This document shows positions 54,530 through 64,000 of a DNA stretch of 64,000 bases, in pieces. The position numbers and the translations under genes are program-made. Source of the DNA: Ascarosepion bandense (taxonomy: Eukaryota; Mollusca; Cephalopoda; Sepiida; Sepiidae); NCBI GenBank assembly GCA_037127315.1, contig JBBBDQ010001027.1:2899501-2963500 (forward strand), given 5' to 3'. Numbering within the stretch: position 1 is the stretch's first letter; every line of letters begins with the position of its first letter. The notes under the pieces are model-generated. The model ran no database searches and was not told where the DNA came from. It was given only the letters and a program-made list of their open reading frames with translations.

Positions 54530-55556
54530 GGTATTAATCCGTCTCTTCCCTCCAGCTATGGGTCAAATAACAGAACAGATTTGGTTCTATAGAAGTGGTC
54601 GGCAACCAGTCTACCGCAGAAAGTAATGGCAACCTACTGCGGGAAAATCTTACGCCCAGTCAATCATGTCTCTTTCGGGACATGATCGCCCAAAGCGTGT
54701 ATCACGTATGGCTCTTAACTGACTGACGGAATATAATAGTAGAAAACATGATTAAGGCTTCTACTGGTATAAAGTAGGGGATTGGTTTTCTATTGTTATG
54801 AAGTAATAAACTGATCCCCCACTAATTATTACTTAATATGTAATGCATCTCTTCCCTCTCAAGTTATGAGTCAAATGATCGGCAACCATCGGGATATGAT
54901 CGCCTACTGCGGGAAAATTTTACGCCCAGTCAATCATGTCTCTTTCGGGACATGATCGCCCAAAGCGTGTATCACGTATGGCTCTTAACTGACTGACTGA
55001 ATATAATAGTAGAAAACATGATTAAGGCTTCTACTGGGCATAAAGTAGGGGATTGGTTTTCTATTGTTATGAAGTAATATACTGATCCCCCACTAATTAT
55101 TACTTAATATGTAATGCATCTCTTCCCTCTCAAGTTATGAGTCAAATGATCGGCAACCATCGGGACATGATCGCCTACTGCGGGAAAATCTTACGCCCAG
55201 TCAATCATGTCTCTTTCGGGACATGATCGCCCAAAGCGTGTATCACGTATGGCACTCAACTGACTGACTGCATATAATAGTTGAAATCATGATTAAGTCT
55301 TCTACTGGGCATAAAGTGGGGGATTAGTTTTATATAGTTATGGAGTAATAAACTGATCCCCCTTAATTACTACTTAATAATATAATACATCTCTTCCCCC
55401 CTTTAGTTATGAGTCAAATAACAGGACATATTGGGTTCTGTAGCCTTGGTCGGCAACCAGTCTACCGCAGAAAGTCTTATGTCCAGTCAATCATGTCTTT
55501 TTTGAGACATGATCGCCCAAAGGGTATATCACGTATGGCACTTAACTGACTGACTG
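54530..55556 (+). repeat. 270-bp tandem array made of SINE body and hairpin linker
   Basis: CATGATTAAGGCTTCTACTG occurs at about 54748, 55018 and, as a variant, 55288: a period of 270 bp. Each unit has the linker hairpin (about GGGGATTGGTTTTCTATTGT to AAACTGATCCCCCACT), then a shortened SINE body ending GTATGGC(T/A)CTTAACTGACTGAC. The last unit (55390-55556) has a longer, more typical body. It looks like the composite SINE turned into a local satellite. Confidence 0.85.
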
Positions 55557-55910
55557 ACTTTTAATTTAATATGATTTAGAGAGACTGGATTCTCTTACGC
55601 AGGGTCAGGGTTGTCCAAGCCTGCTTGGAGGCCCCTTGAGCATTGCTTTGTGACCCTCGCTGTTTTATCAGCATTTTGATTTGTTTTCCATCCACATTTA
55701 TATAACTTGAAAATTAAACAAAGCACAATATGGAAACCAGTAGTTCGGAGTGCCAGAGAAAATCATGTGTCAGCAATTGCAATATGAGATCTGTTAAAAA
55801 ATGATAGAGAAAACCATTAACTTCAAAAAATTGCAATATGAACTCTGGTAAAAAAAGGGTTACTGAACATTAGGTTTATAAGCCCCAAAAACTCGGTTGT
55901 TCTTGTCCTT
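55557..55910. other. No gene seen
   Basis: Unrecognised sequence with two near-identical short blocks (GCAATTGCAATATGA and AAATTGCAATATGAA at about 55774 and 55838). Confidence 0.4.
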
Positions 55911-56000
55911 AAGGACACACGGCCGAGTGGATATAGACGTTGGTTAGTTCCTGTGACTTGACCCAAAGAGTTGTGAGTTCAGGCTACAGCAGTGGTGAAC
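55911..56000 (+). repeat. tRNA-like sequence (SINE head)
   Basis: ACACGGCCGAGTGGATATAG resembles the A-box region of a leucine- or serine-type tRNA, and GAGTTCAGGCTAC resembles a decayed B box at about 55976-55988. No tRNA fold is apparent. Confidence 0.4.
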
Positions 56001-56044
56001 AAGTAACTTGCAGGGTGAGAGGGCGATAACCCATGACTGACATA

Positions 56045-56833
56045 TCTTCTTCTATGTGCCTTGTCCTTTCAGGATGTAGACGATTATGGCCTTCTACGTC
56101 TCCCTATCCCTGGTGGCTCTTAGCACGCTTTGTCCTGTAACGTCTCGCAGCCCCCGTTCTGACATCCACCTGCTCAGGCCCTTCAAATAAGTTATCCGCT
56201 GCCTTCCTCGGTCTTTTTTCCCTCTATCTGGCCTGTTAGTATCAGGTTCTCCAAGCCCTCTTTCCTCATTGCATGTCCCAAAAACTTCTTAATGCTCAAT
56301 ATTAATTTCCTTTTCGTTTCCATTCTTTCCAACACCTCGTCATTGCTCACATTCTCGGTCCATGATATCCACAGCATCCTTCTGTAGAACTACATTTCAG
56401 CTGCTTCAAGTTTTCCTATCATCTTTGTTGAAATTGTCCAACATTCACTGCCATATTGAAGAAATGCCATCGCATAGCAATCCAGTACTCTTTTCTTTGT
56501 TTCTAGTGAAAGTTTCCTGTGTCTTAATACTTTACTCAGCTTCTGGAATGCGTCCTTCGCCATACTAATTCGCTTTTGGGTCTCTGTGTCACACTTTCCA
56601 ACTTCTGCTAGAACACTTCCCAGATATTTAAATTTTCGTACCTGCTTGATTTTAACATCCCCCACCTGTATTTGGCACTTTGGGCTGCTCTTTTTGCTGG
56701 TGACCATGCATTCAGTTTTCTTGCAGTTTATTTGTAGTCCCTTCTTGTCACTCTCTTCAGCTATCTTCTGTAAGAGGTTTTGCAGTTTTCCTTCCGTGTC
56801 TGCAGTCAACGCTGTGTCGTCTGCGTACTGTCA
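56045..56833 (-). pseudogene. RTE-like LINE, 3' part from the catalytic motif onward
   Basis: The minus strand begins at YADDTAL (YADD at 56827-56816). It continues open for 139 codons (56809-56390) through KTECMVTSKK, KFKYLGSVL, AKDAFQKLSKVLRH, KKRVLDCYAMAFLQYGSECW and LEAAEM. A TAG replaces the next codon (W expected), then YRRMLWISWTENVSNDEVLE follows, a small in-frame deletion in the KRQLKFLG block, and a frameshift after GQIEGK. The tail is short and GAA-rich at about 56045-56060. It contains the single-copy parent of the 105-bp satellite unit. Confidence 0.85.
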
Positions 56834-56837
56834 TATG

Positions 56838-57170
56838 CTTCAGTGAAATTCCTAGCACTGAAGAAGGCTGGAGCGTATAACGGTCGAACCGTCGCACAAA
56901 TGACAACAAAGATGAGGACAATAGTCTAAATACTGTAAATACTACATCATCTCAAAAATATAGACAAATAGAATGATCTTCGTACAAATGGCAACAAAGA
57001 TGAGGACAATAGTCCGAATAATGTAAATACTGTAAATACTACATCATCTCAGAAATATAGACAAATAGAATGATCTTCGTACAAATGGCAACAAAGATGA
57101 GGACAATAGTCCGAATAATGTAAATATTGTAAATACTACCTCATCTCAGAAATGTAGACAAATATTTAAG
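56838..57170 (+). repeat. Short satellite next to a possible Penelope-like 3' end
   Basis: Three copies, 88 and 97 bp apart, of a unit starting CAACAAAGATGAGGACAATA (56904, 56992, 57089), with CTACATCATCTCA inside. The preceding sequence ACTGAAGAAGGCTGGAGCGT and CGGTCGAACCGTCG resembles, from memory, 3' regions of Penelope-like elements. The assignment is tentative. Confidence 0.55.
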
Positions 57171-57940
57171 AGAAGGTGTTAGAAATATAGAATTGAAAAA
57201 GATTTTTAAAATAACCGAATACGCAAGCCTGACATATTTTTATGACATATTAATGTACGTCTGCTAACATTGCTAAAAGTGTTTAAAATGGATATGAATA
57301 ATACAGAAATTCCTTGAATAACGAAATTGGAAAGCAGCATTAATTGGATGTTCGTCTAAAAACTGCTATCTAAAGAAATTGCTTCACATTGAAGTCACTT
57401 TCTAGTTTACTAAGATTAAAACCTGAAGCGATATATACTTAACGCAAACTACACCGAACAATGCCCCTGCAACCATAGACACCGATAAACAGGTCTGCGA
57501 CTTTTTGTCTCTTTCAGTCGAAGTCTGTTTTTCTCTGCGTCACCATTTTACTTTCTCGCGGGAATCGACATACACGAACTGATATCTGCGTAAATATCAC
57601 CATCATCATAGTTCTCTCTCAACAGATATCAGCTTACAGATTGCGTGTTTGTTCGTGTCTCTGTTTCAATCATGTTGTGCAGTAAATAAGACACCCAGTA
57701 ACACAAATGAACTAGGCAAGACACTTTAGATTTTAAAAAATTCTAGCAGAGTTCCGAGATAGTTGTGATAAAGTGTTCGTTAGAGTGTGCGTTGTAGTCA
57801 GACGAGACTTCATATTATAACCATTAGTAGTGAGATATGACAAACTGTCAGTCGATTAAATGGTTCCTCTGGTTGAATGCAACTTATAAAAACAGATTCT
57901 CAAAGATATTCTCAATAGAAAACTATTTACACCAATCACA
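57171..57940. other. No gene assigned
   Basis: Relatively complex sequence. Splice-acceptor-like pyrimidine-AG stretches occur (for example TTCTCTCTCAACAG near 57610), but none is followed by an exon that I can support. Confidence 0.35.
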
Positions 57941-58344
57941 GATCTATATGATAGAAGAAAAATGTGAAGAAAAAAGCGAGAGAAAACGGGAAGGAAAATG
58001 GGAGAAAATGTTGGAAAAAATGGGATAAATATGGAAGAGAAAATTGGAGTAAAAATGAGAGAGAAAATGGACGAAAATGAAGGAAACAAGAAATTACTGT
58101 CGCAACGATGGGTAGTTTGGAAAGCAAAATTGGAAATTTAAGAAGTGGAAGAATACGAATAAAATTCAACGAAAAGAAAAAAAAGTCAAAGGTGAATGAA
58201 GAACAAGAAAAAAGTAGGAGAAAATGTTAGGAAGAAGTTAAAGCAGTGAAGAAAGAATTAGAAGAAGAAGTAAAAAGGAAGAAAAATATAAAAATAGAAA
58301 GATAGGCGAAAGCATGCAGAAAGAAAGAAAGAAAGAAGCCGGCT

Positions 58345-58404
<60 letters not shown>

Positions 58405-58414
58405 GAAAAGGCTG

Positions 58415-58469
<55 letters not shown>

Positions 58470-58479
58470 GAAAAGGCTG

Positions 58480-58521
<42 letters not shown>

Positions 58522-59003
58522 AGAAAGAAAGACAAGAGAGCAAGAAATTTTAAAAAGAAAGAACATTAAAGGACATTAAAAAAAGAAAGAAAGAAAGAAA
58601 AAAGAAAGAAAGAAAGAAAGAGACAAACTAACAAAGAATACAAGCGTAATGCGAGGAAAGAGAAGATACAAATTATCACAATAAGAAGAAAGAAAGAAAG
58701 AAAGAAAGAAAAACAGCAAGAAAGTTCATAAAGAAAGAGCATTAAAGGACAAGAAAGAAAGAAAGAAAGAAAGAAAGAAATACGAGAACAACAGAAAGAG
58801 ACATAATGTAAGGAAAGAGAGTAAAAAAAGCACCTCAATAAGAAAAACGTAGAAAACAAAAACGTAGAAAAAATAAGGAAAAGAAAAGAAAACGAGAAAA
58901 TAGCATTTATAAGAAACAAAAGAAAGAAAGAAAGAAAGAAAGAAAGAAAAACGTAGAAAAACATAAGTAAAGAAATGAGCAAAAATAACTTATCAACGTG
59001 TAT

Positions 59004-59043
<40 letters not shown>

Positions 59044-59315
59044 CAGACAAACAAACAAAGAATACAAAAGTGATGTGAGGAAAGAGAAAAATTATCACAA
59101 TAAGAAGAAAATAAAAAAGAAAGAAATATGAGGAAAAGGGATAGAAACGAACGCACCTCAATAAGAAAGAAAAAAAAGTAGAAAAAATAAGGCAAAGAAA
59201 AGTGAAAATAAAATTAACATGTATAAGAAAGAAAGAAAAAGAAAGAAAAAGAAAGAAGAGAAAATGTAGAAAAATAAGGTAAAGAAAAAGCAAAAGATAA
59301 AGTATCAACGAGTAT

Positions 59316-59351
<36 letters not shown>

Positions 59352-59500
59352 AATGGAAGTCAGAGGAAAAGAAAATAGCAATGAAAGTCAAAGAGGAAAA
59401 AGGAAAGATGGTCGTAATAAATGGAAGGGGAATGAAATGACGTTGGAAAGAAAAAGATGAGGAAAATTAGAATGTATGTAAAAAAAAGGAAAAAGAAAGA
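57941..59500. repeat. Purine-rich tract with (GAAA)n and (GATA)n blocks
   Basis: Almost pure A/G on the plus strand. GATA blocks at 58348-58401 and 58416-58520 are joined by TAATGAAAAGGCTGA spacers. GAAA blocks recur between 58580 and 59350, separated by spacers such as ACAAAGAATACAA (about 58631 and 59056, about 425 bp apart). Long antisense frames are compositional. Confidence 0.9.
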
Positions 59501-59639
59501 GGCTAGAAAGAAAAAGAGAATGAATAGAAATTATTCATGCAAATCATTCGAAAAAAAAACGCATGATTGCTAACGAATGAATTAAACATGGAGAAAAAGT
59601 AACAACTGAGACGGAAGGGAGTGAAAAAGACAAATACAG

Positions 59640-59770
59640 AAAACAAAATGGCGTCGGTATTGCTAAATGACCGCAGATGCCATTCAATTCGAATTTGCGT
59701 TGCATTCAACGGCTTCAACCATTTCCAACATGGCGGTGCGTTCAAGCAGATAAGAAATTCACGGCTTTAA
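59640..59770 (+). other. CpG-containing segment with two ATGGCG motifs
   Basis: AAAATGGCGTCGG at about 59647 opens a 41-codon frame (MASVLLNDRRCHSIRI...) that stops at about 59768. AACATGGCGGTGCG lies about 80 bp downstream. The YY1-like ATGGCG motifs and more balanced composition stand out from purine-rich surroundings. It could be a promoter or a tiny exon. I see no convincing splice donor. Confidence 0.2.
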
Positions 59771-59869
59771 ACAGAAGCTTCATTAGATAATTCCCTTTGT
59801 TTTTCATATTTTTTACTTCTTTCCCTTACATGTCTTCTTTATTATATTTTCTTTCTCTTCTTTATTTAT

Positions 59870-60580
59870 TTACTAGCAGGGTAGCCCGGCGTTACTCGGG
59901 TGTAATGAAAGCTTTAAAACTAATCCATGGTCCCGGAGCTCAGACTCTTTGGACGTTGGCACGAAAGACTAAAAAGCAATAGTTGTTTCTAGTTAAAGCG
60001 AAACCGTAGACTGAAAGAAAAATGAATGGATGTAAGTCAAATTTTGATTTCCTGGTATCGATGTCAAATAAGTTTTTTTAGTCGTAAACTGAATTTTGAA
60101 GTCTAAATAAGTCCTCTGAGTAAATGGTATCATGGCTGAGACTAAGAACTAAAATTATACCTACTTACAGCCAAACCCGAAGCAAAAACTAAAATAAAAG
60201 GGTTGAAATAAATACAGACATACAGGCAGATAAACAGACACACACACGCACAAACATCTTGCCTTTTATATATATATATATATTCTGCACTATTGTAAGA
60301 ACTGCAATCTTGAAACTTCTGAATATCGTTTCTTATGTCTTCGTCTATGAGTGTAAAAATTAAAATCGGACCACTCCTTCTATAACCCGATTTTTTCGAT
60401 TATCGATTTCCGATATTTATTGGGGATACCTAGACACAAAACCTAGCTAAGAACACTCGCAGACGCTTATAGTACAACTGTGTAAATTTTCAAAAAAATC
60501 GGTTCAGCCGTTTCGCAGTCTATAGGTAACGAACACACACACACAGAGACAAAGTTCCATTTCTAAATAAGGTTAGATTT
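59870..60580 (+). mobile_element. CCCGG-motif dispersed element, copy 5
   Basis: It runs from ACTAGCAGGGTAGCCCGGCG to TTTCTAAATAAGGTTAGATT with the same internal order as copy 2. The internal TA tract is short (60268-60282) and the CA repeats are short. Confidence 0.75.
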
Positions 60581-60790
60581 ATTTATTTATTTATTTATTT
60601 CACTTCTTTCTTTCTTTTCTTTATAATTCTTTTCTTTTTTCGTTCATTCTTTCTTACTTTTCACGAATTCTTTATTTCTTTTTCTCATGACTTTTTTCTT
60701 TTTTCTTCCTGTTTTTATTATTTCTTTCCTTTCATTCTTTTAGCTTTCCATATTATTTATTTTTCTCTTCTTTTTTCTTTCTCGCTTTTT
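60581..60790. repeat. (ATTT)n and pyrimidine-rich tract
   Basis: ATTT repeats at about 60577-60599, then T/C-rich low-complexity DNA. Confidence 0.85.
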
Positions 60791-61300
60791 CTTATCGACT
60801 CTTCTTCGAAGCTCGGCTGCAGTCGCTCTCTCACCGGCGTGACGTGGCTTCCCTGTGCCTCTTCTATAAATACTGTCACGGCTTTTGCTCCAATGAACTT
60901 AGATCACTGGTATGAATTTACACGAGCTACTAGTTTAGCAACTAGGTCCGACCATTTTACAATTAAACCAATAAAATGTAACCGCAATTTCTACTCTAAC
61001 AGCTTCTTTTCTCGCACTTCCTGCCAGTAGAATTCCCATCCATATACTTGCTTCTCCGACAGCTACAATCTCCAGGAATTTAAATGTAAGATCAATAGAC
61101 ATCTTCTATCACACTAACTCGAGTCCATTCTCTCAAACTCGTTTTTCATCTACTCTGCCCACATCCTCGGTATCCTCATCCGTCTATTACCCTCCTCCTG
61201 ACACCCCCTATAACCTGTCACTCTGTCTCATCACTTTCCCCTATGTAACCCGTGTGCAACAGTCGCAGTAGAATGCCTTGCTTGGGGTGAGATGATTAGT
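60790..61300 (+). pseudogene. CR1/Jockey-like LINE 3' end
   Basis: Readable across frames are a VASLCLFYKYCHGFCSNEL-type block (about 60842-60900), EFTRATSLATRSDHFTIKP (about 60915-60970) and FFSRTS. The 3' UTR ends TGCCTTGCTTGGGGTGAGAT at about 61274-61293. It is strongly 5'-truncated and frame-broken. Confidence 0.75.
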
Positions 61301-61358
61301 ATATATATATATATATATATACTATATATATATATGTATACATATATATATATATATT
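61300..61358. repeat. (TA)n microsatellite
   Basis: Imperfect TA tract after the LINE tail. Confidence 0.9.
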
Positions 61359-61424
61359 CCATTTTTTCCTCGACTCGCTTCCTTTTCAATTTCTCTTGAG
61401 AGTTGTTTACCAAGATAGGCTTAG

Positions 61425-61690
61425 ATTGGTTGATTTGTGTTTTACGGCTTACCAACCTTTTTTAGGTTATTTAAAGCCAGAAAATGTAAGAATATTTCGA
61501 GATAGTAATAATTTACTCCCTACATATTACTAATTACTCCATAGTTGAGGGGAAAAGATCGGATTAATATCTTTCTTAAGAGTAGTTGTTAAAGCAATGA
61601 ACCCGACTGGAATAAGAACTCGTCTCACCAAGGGAATACGAAAGGAATGAGGGTAGTTCACTACAATGTACCTGACATGGTGGGTCTCAC
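61425..61690 (-). mobile_element. SINE family B copy
   Basis: The tail (GATTGGTTGATTTGTGTTTT, TTATTTAAAGCCAGAAAATG at about 61432-61488) matches 39605-39680. On the minus strand the head end has a decayed B box (GAGTTCTTATTCCAG, about 61605-61620). The 5S part is not seen here. Confidence 0.6.
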
Positions 61691-61779
61691 GACAACTCGA
61701 ACTAATGGAACAAAAGAATGACGATTGTGTTTAGCATAAAATAATCTCTCACCTCTGTGTGTTGACTTCAATATCTACA

Positions 61780-61782
<3 letters not shown>

Positions 61783-61821
<39 letters not shown>

Positions 61822-62004
61822 AGATTTTTACAAAATGTATTAACTCCAACATATATTTTTAATTTATTTGATTAAACATTATTTTTTAATGGCTACTCGA
61901 ACTTGAGTATATATATATATATGTGTATATCCACTGACTTAAACAATCGAGACATTTTGTTAGAACGCATATTTTTCTTACCAAATTTGTTGATTATACA
62001 GGAC

Positions 62005-62037
<33 letters not shown>

Positions 62038-62136
62038 GCTGTATTACGAGTATCCATAAAAACATAAAAAAAATTGTGTTTAAACAAATAAATTAAAAAT
62101 ATACGTCGGAGTTTATCCATTTCGTAAAAATGTTCT

Positions 62137-62163
<27 letters not shown>
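61783..62163. repeat. Several (TA)n microsatellites with short spacers
   Basis: TA tracts at about 61783-61820, 61907-61930, 62011-62037 and 62138-62163. Spacers are AT-rich and partly repeat each other: TGTATTAACTCCAACATATA at 61838 and its inverted relative at about 62100-62120. Confidence 0.85.

Positions 62164-62222
<59 letters not shown>
62164..62222. repeat. (GT)n microsatellite
   Basis: About 29 GT units directly after a TA tract. Confidence 0.95.
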
Positions 62223-62226
<4 letters not shown>

Positions 62227-62463
62227 AGAATACGTAAATGACAGGTAGGAAAAAGTGTTTTTAATCTAACGCGTTTCATTTTAACAAGCTTCTACTGAAA
62301 TTTTTAAAAACAAGTTATTTACATTTTTTAAATTTTTACCCCCCCCCCCCCCATCCAAATTTAAAACCATTCGTCTTTAAAAAATTTCTGAAGAAGTTTA
62401 TTAAACTGAAGCATGTTAGATTAAAGACACTTTTTTCCTACCTGTTCTTTACTTATTCTATTC
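62222..62463. repeat. Long inverted repeat with C-rich loop
   Basis: Left arm 62222-62305 (GAATAGAATACG, GACAGGTAGGAAAAAGTG, TTTTAATCTAACG...) is repeated inverted at about 62379-62463 with roughly 80% identity. The loop holds a run of about 14 C (62338-62351). Confidence 0.75.
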
Positions 62464-62490
62464 ATCTCGTCGGATTTTGAGGCATATATT

Positions 62491-62492
<2 letters not shown>

Positions 62493-62534
<42 letters not shown>
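62493..62534. repeat. (TA)n microsatellite
   Basis: About 20 TA units upstream of the hammerhead locus. Confidence 0.95.
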
Positions 62535-62537
<3 letters not shown>

Positions 62538-62811
62538 AGTGAATAATGAACGAAGAAAAAAAAATTTTACAACGTCGGAAACATTAATTTAAAACAGTGA
62601 TTGATATATAATATAAGCTGTGAATATTTATTATAAATTATATTTTAGAACATGTACAAATGTTTTATGTATCCACTACAAATCGTATATTTGTTTCGAC
62701 ATTGAAATTACAATGTCTCATCAGGTGGTGTGGACAGGAATGAAAATGTCGAAAGAAATGTACGATTTGTAGTGGATATATAAAAAATTTGTACTTGTTC
62801 TAAAATATAAT

Positions 62812-62855
<44 letters not shown>
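62535..62855. mobile_element. Hammerhead family 2 element, inverted arrangement
   Basis: The flank (CGAGTGAATAATGAACGAAG, AATATTTATTATAAATTATA, TTTTAGAACATGTACAAA) matches the DNA beside hammerhead B in the 2.7-kb units. A complete minus-strand hammerhead (62673-62728) is followed by an inverted partial copy (about 62740-62820) that ends in TA repeats. Confidence 0.7.
62673..62728 (-). ncRNA. Hammerhead ribozyme (family 2)
   Basis: Minus strand: CTGATGAG (complement of 62717-62724), stem II ACATTG/CAATGT with loop TAATTT closed by a normal G-C pair, GAAAC (complement of 62693-62697), stem III ACAAAT/ATTTGT with loop ATACG, cleavage nucleotide A (complement of 62677), and stem I GTGG/CCAC. 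All core positions and helices are intact, and it is the best-formed family 2 copy in the window. Confidence 0.85.
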
Positions 62856-62860
<5 letters not shown>

Positions 62861-62935
62861 AGAGAGAGAAAGAGAGGGAGATTAATATGAAGTGAGAGAA
62901 AAAAAGAGAAATTTGCATAGAGAGAGAGAGAGAGT
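62821..62935. repeat. (TA)n and (GA)n microsatellites
   Basis: TA tract at 62818-62857, then GA-rich DNA with AGAGAG runs to about 62935. Confidence 0.9.
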
Positions 62936-63705
<770 letters not shown>

Positions 63706-64000
63706 TCAGACCAGGGACCACAACGCCACTATTTTGTCACTGTCTTCGGCCATCCGCCACGGGAGGGATGGACTTATATTTTCAATTTAATTCTCTTTAT
63801 TGTTAATAACTTAAATGTTCTATGTTTACTGTGTGTTAATATTTATTATTTGATAATGGCTTATGTGAGCCGAAAGCTTAGACCCGATAAAAAAATCAAC
63901 AATTACTGTGATTTTTTGTTGTCTTTCAACGACATCACCATCAAGTATATCAGACGGTATGAACGGATCCAACACAAAATTAATAGACAAAACTTGTCTA
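63706..64000 (+). mobile_element. Probable Penelope-like 3' untranslated region
   Basis: Sequence directly after the endonuclease stop, with TATGTGAGCCGAAAGCTTAG and GATAAAAAAATCAACAATTA. Phrases like GAGCCGAAAGCTT near the 3' end are, from memory, typical of this class. It extends to or near the window edge. Confidence 0.5.

Noticed and set aside
59645..59770. 41-codon ATGGCG frame as a complete small protein gene
   Set aside because: Composition and motifs are suggestive of a promoter, but there is no supporting homology, splice donor or poly(A) signal, so I kept it only as a low-confidence segment.

Overview
The window is eukaryotic, gene-poor and dominated by repeats. I read it as a lophotrochozoan genome, most likely a cephalopod of the octopus type. 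This is an inference from composition and from the tRNA-derived SINE family (tail TGGCACTTAACTGACTGA), not a database match. There are no operons, phage genes or CRISPR arrays. The only candidate for a host coding exon is a 40-nt first exon at about 51024-51063, with a Kozak ATG and a consensus splice donor. Almost every longer open frame is low-complexity microsatellite translation or a decayed transposon.

Layout. 1-2720: a tRNA-like element inside GATA repeats, a 5S rRNA-headed SINE and a tRNA-headed SINE. 2720-8010: pyrimidine-rich DNA, mostly a 40-bp minisatellite. 8590-9925: a LINE tail, TA microsatellites and ribozyme relics. 9921-18011: three nearly identical 2.7-kb tandem units. 18012-18669: further head-to-tail copies of a ribozyme element. 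19279-24090: composite SINEs and decayed RTE and CR1-like LINE pieces. 24090-27190: a 105-bp satellite made from a piece of an RTE reverse transcriptase reading frame. 27200-33105: mostly unrecognised sequence, then a Penelope-like GIY-YIG fragment, a CR1/Jockey-like LINE and two RTE 3' ends, one with a 5' inversion and an 11-bp target duplication. 33690-41870: several copies of an element beginning with the CCCGGCGTTGCTCGGG motif, a PD-(D/E)XK-like ORF, TIR repeats and a 5S/tRNA chimeric SINE. 41880-50620: pyrimidine minisatellites, including 4.5 kb of CTTT-based array, interrupted by a composite SINE and a LINE. 50630-51340: the candidate first exon. 51690-52902: a non-autonomous hAT element with 8-bp target duplication. 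53360-55556: a GATA array and a 270-bp SINE-derived tandem array. 56045-57170: an RTE fragment with YADD and a short satellite. 57940-59500: purine-rich DNA. 59870-61680: more dispersed elements. 62222-62830: a long inverted repeat and a hammerhead locus. 63541-63990: the end of a Penelope-like GIY-YIG domain.

The most notable content is a set of hammerhead ribozyme motifs. Family 1 has a tRNA-like head with A and B boxes, followed by a minimal hammerhead core (CTGATGAG, a 4-bp stem II, CGAAAC, a 3-bp stem III, GTC or GTA cleavage triplet). Copies lie head-to-tail at 160-360 bp spacing, as expected for retrozyme or Sm-alpha-like elements. Family 2 has a palindromic stem II and lies on the minus strand. 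Each 2.7-kb unit carries four hammerhead motifs on both strands. All sit beside TA microsatellites. Penelope-like endonuclease fragments, a class known to carry hammerheads, occur in the same window.

Nothing here was searched or folded by computer. Repeat family names rest on motifs read by eye. Boundaries are approximate except where target duplications or core motifs fix them.
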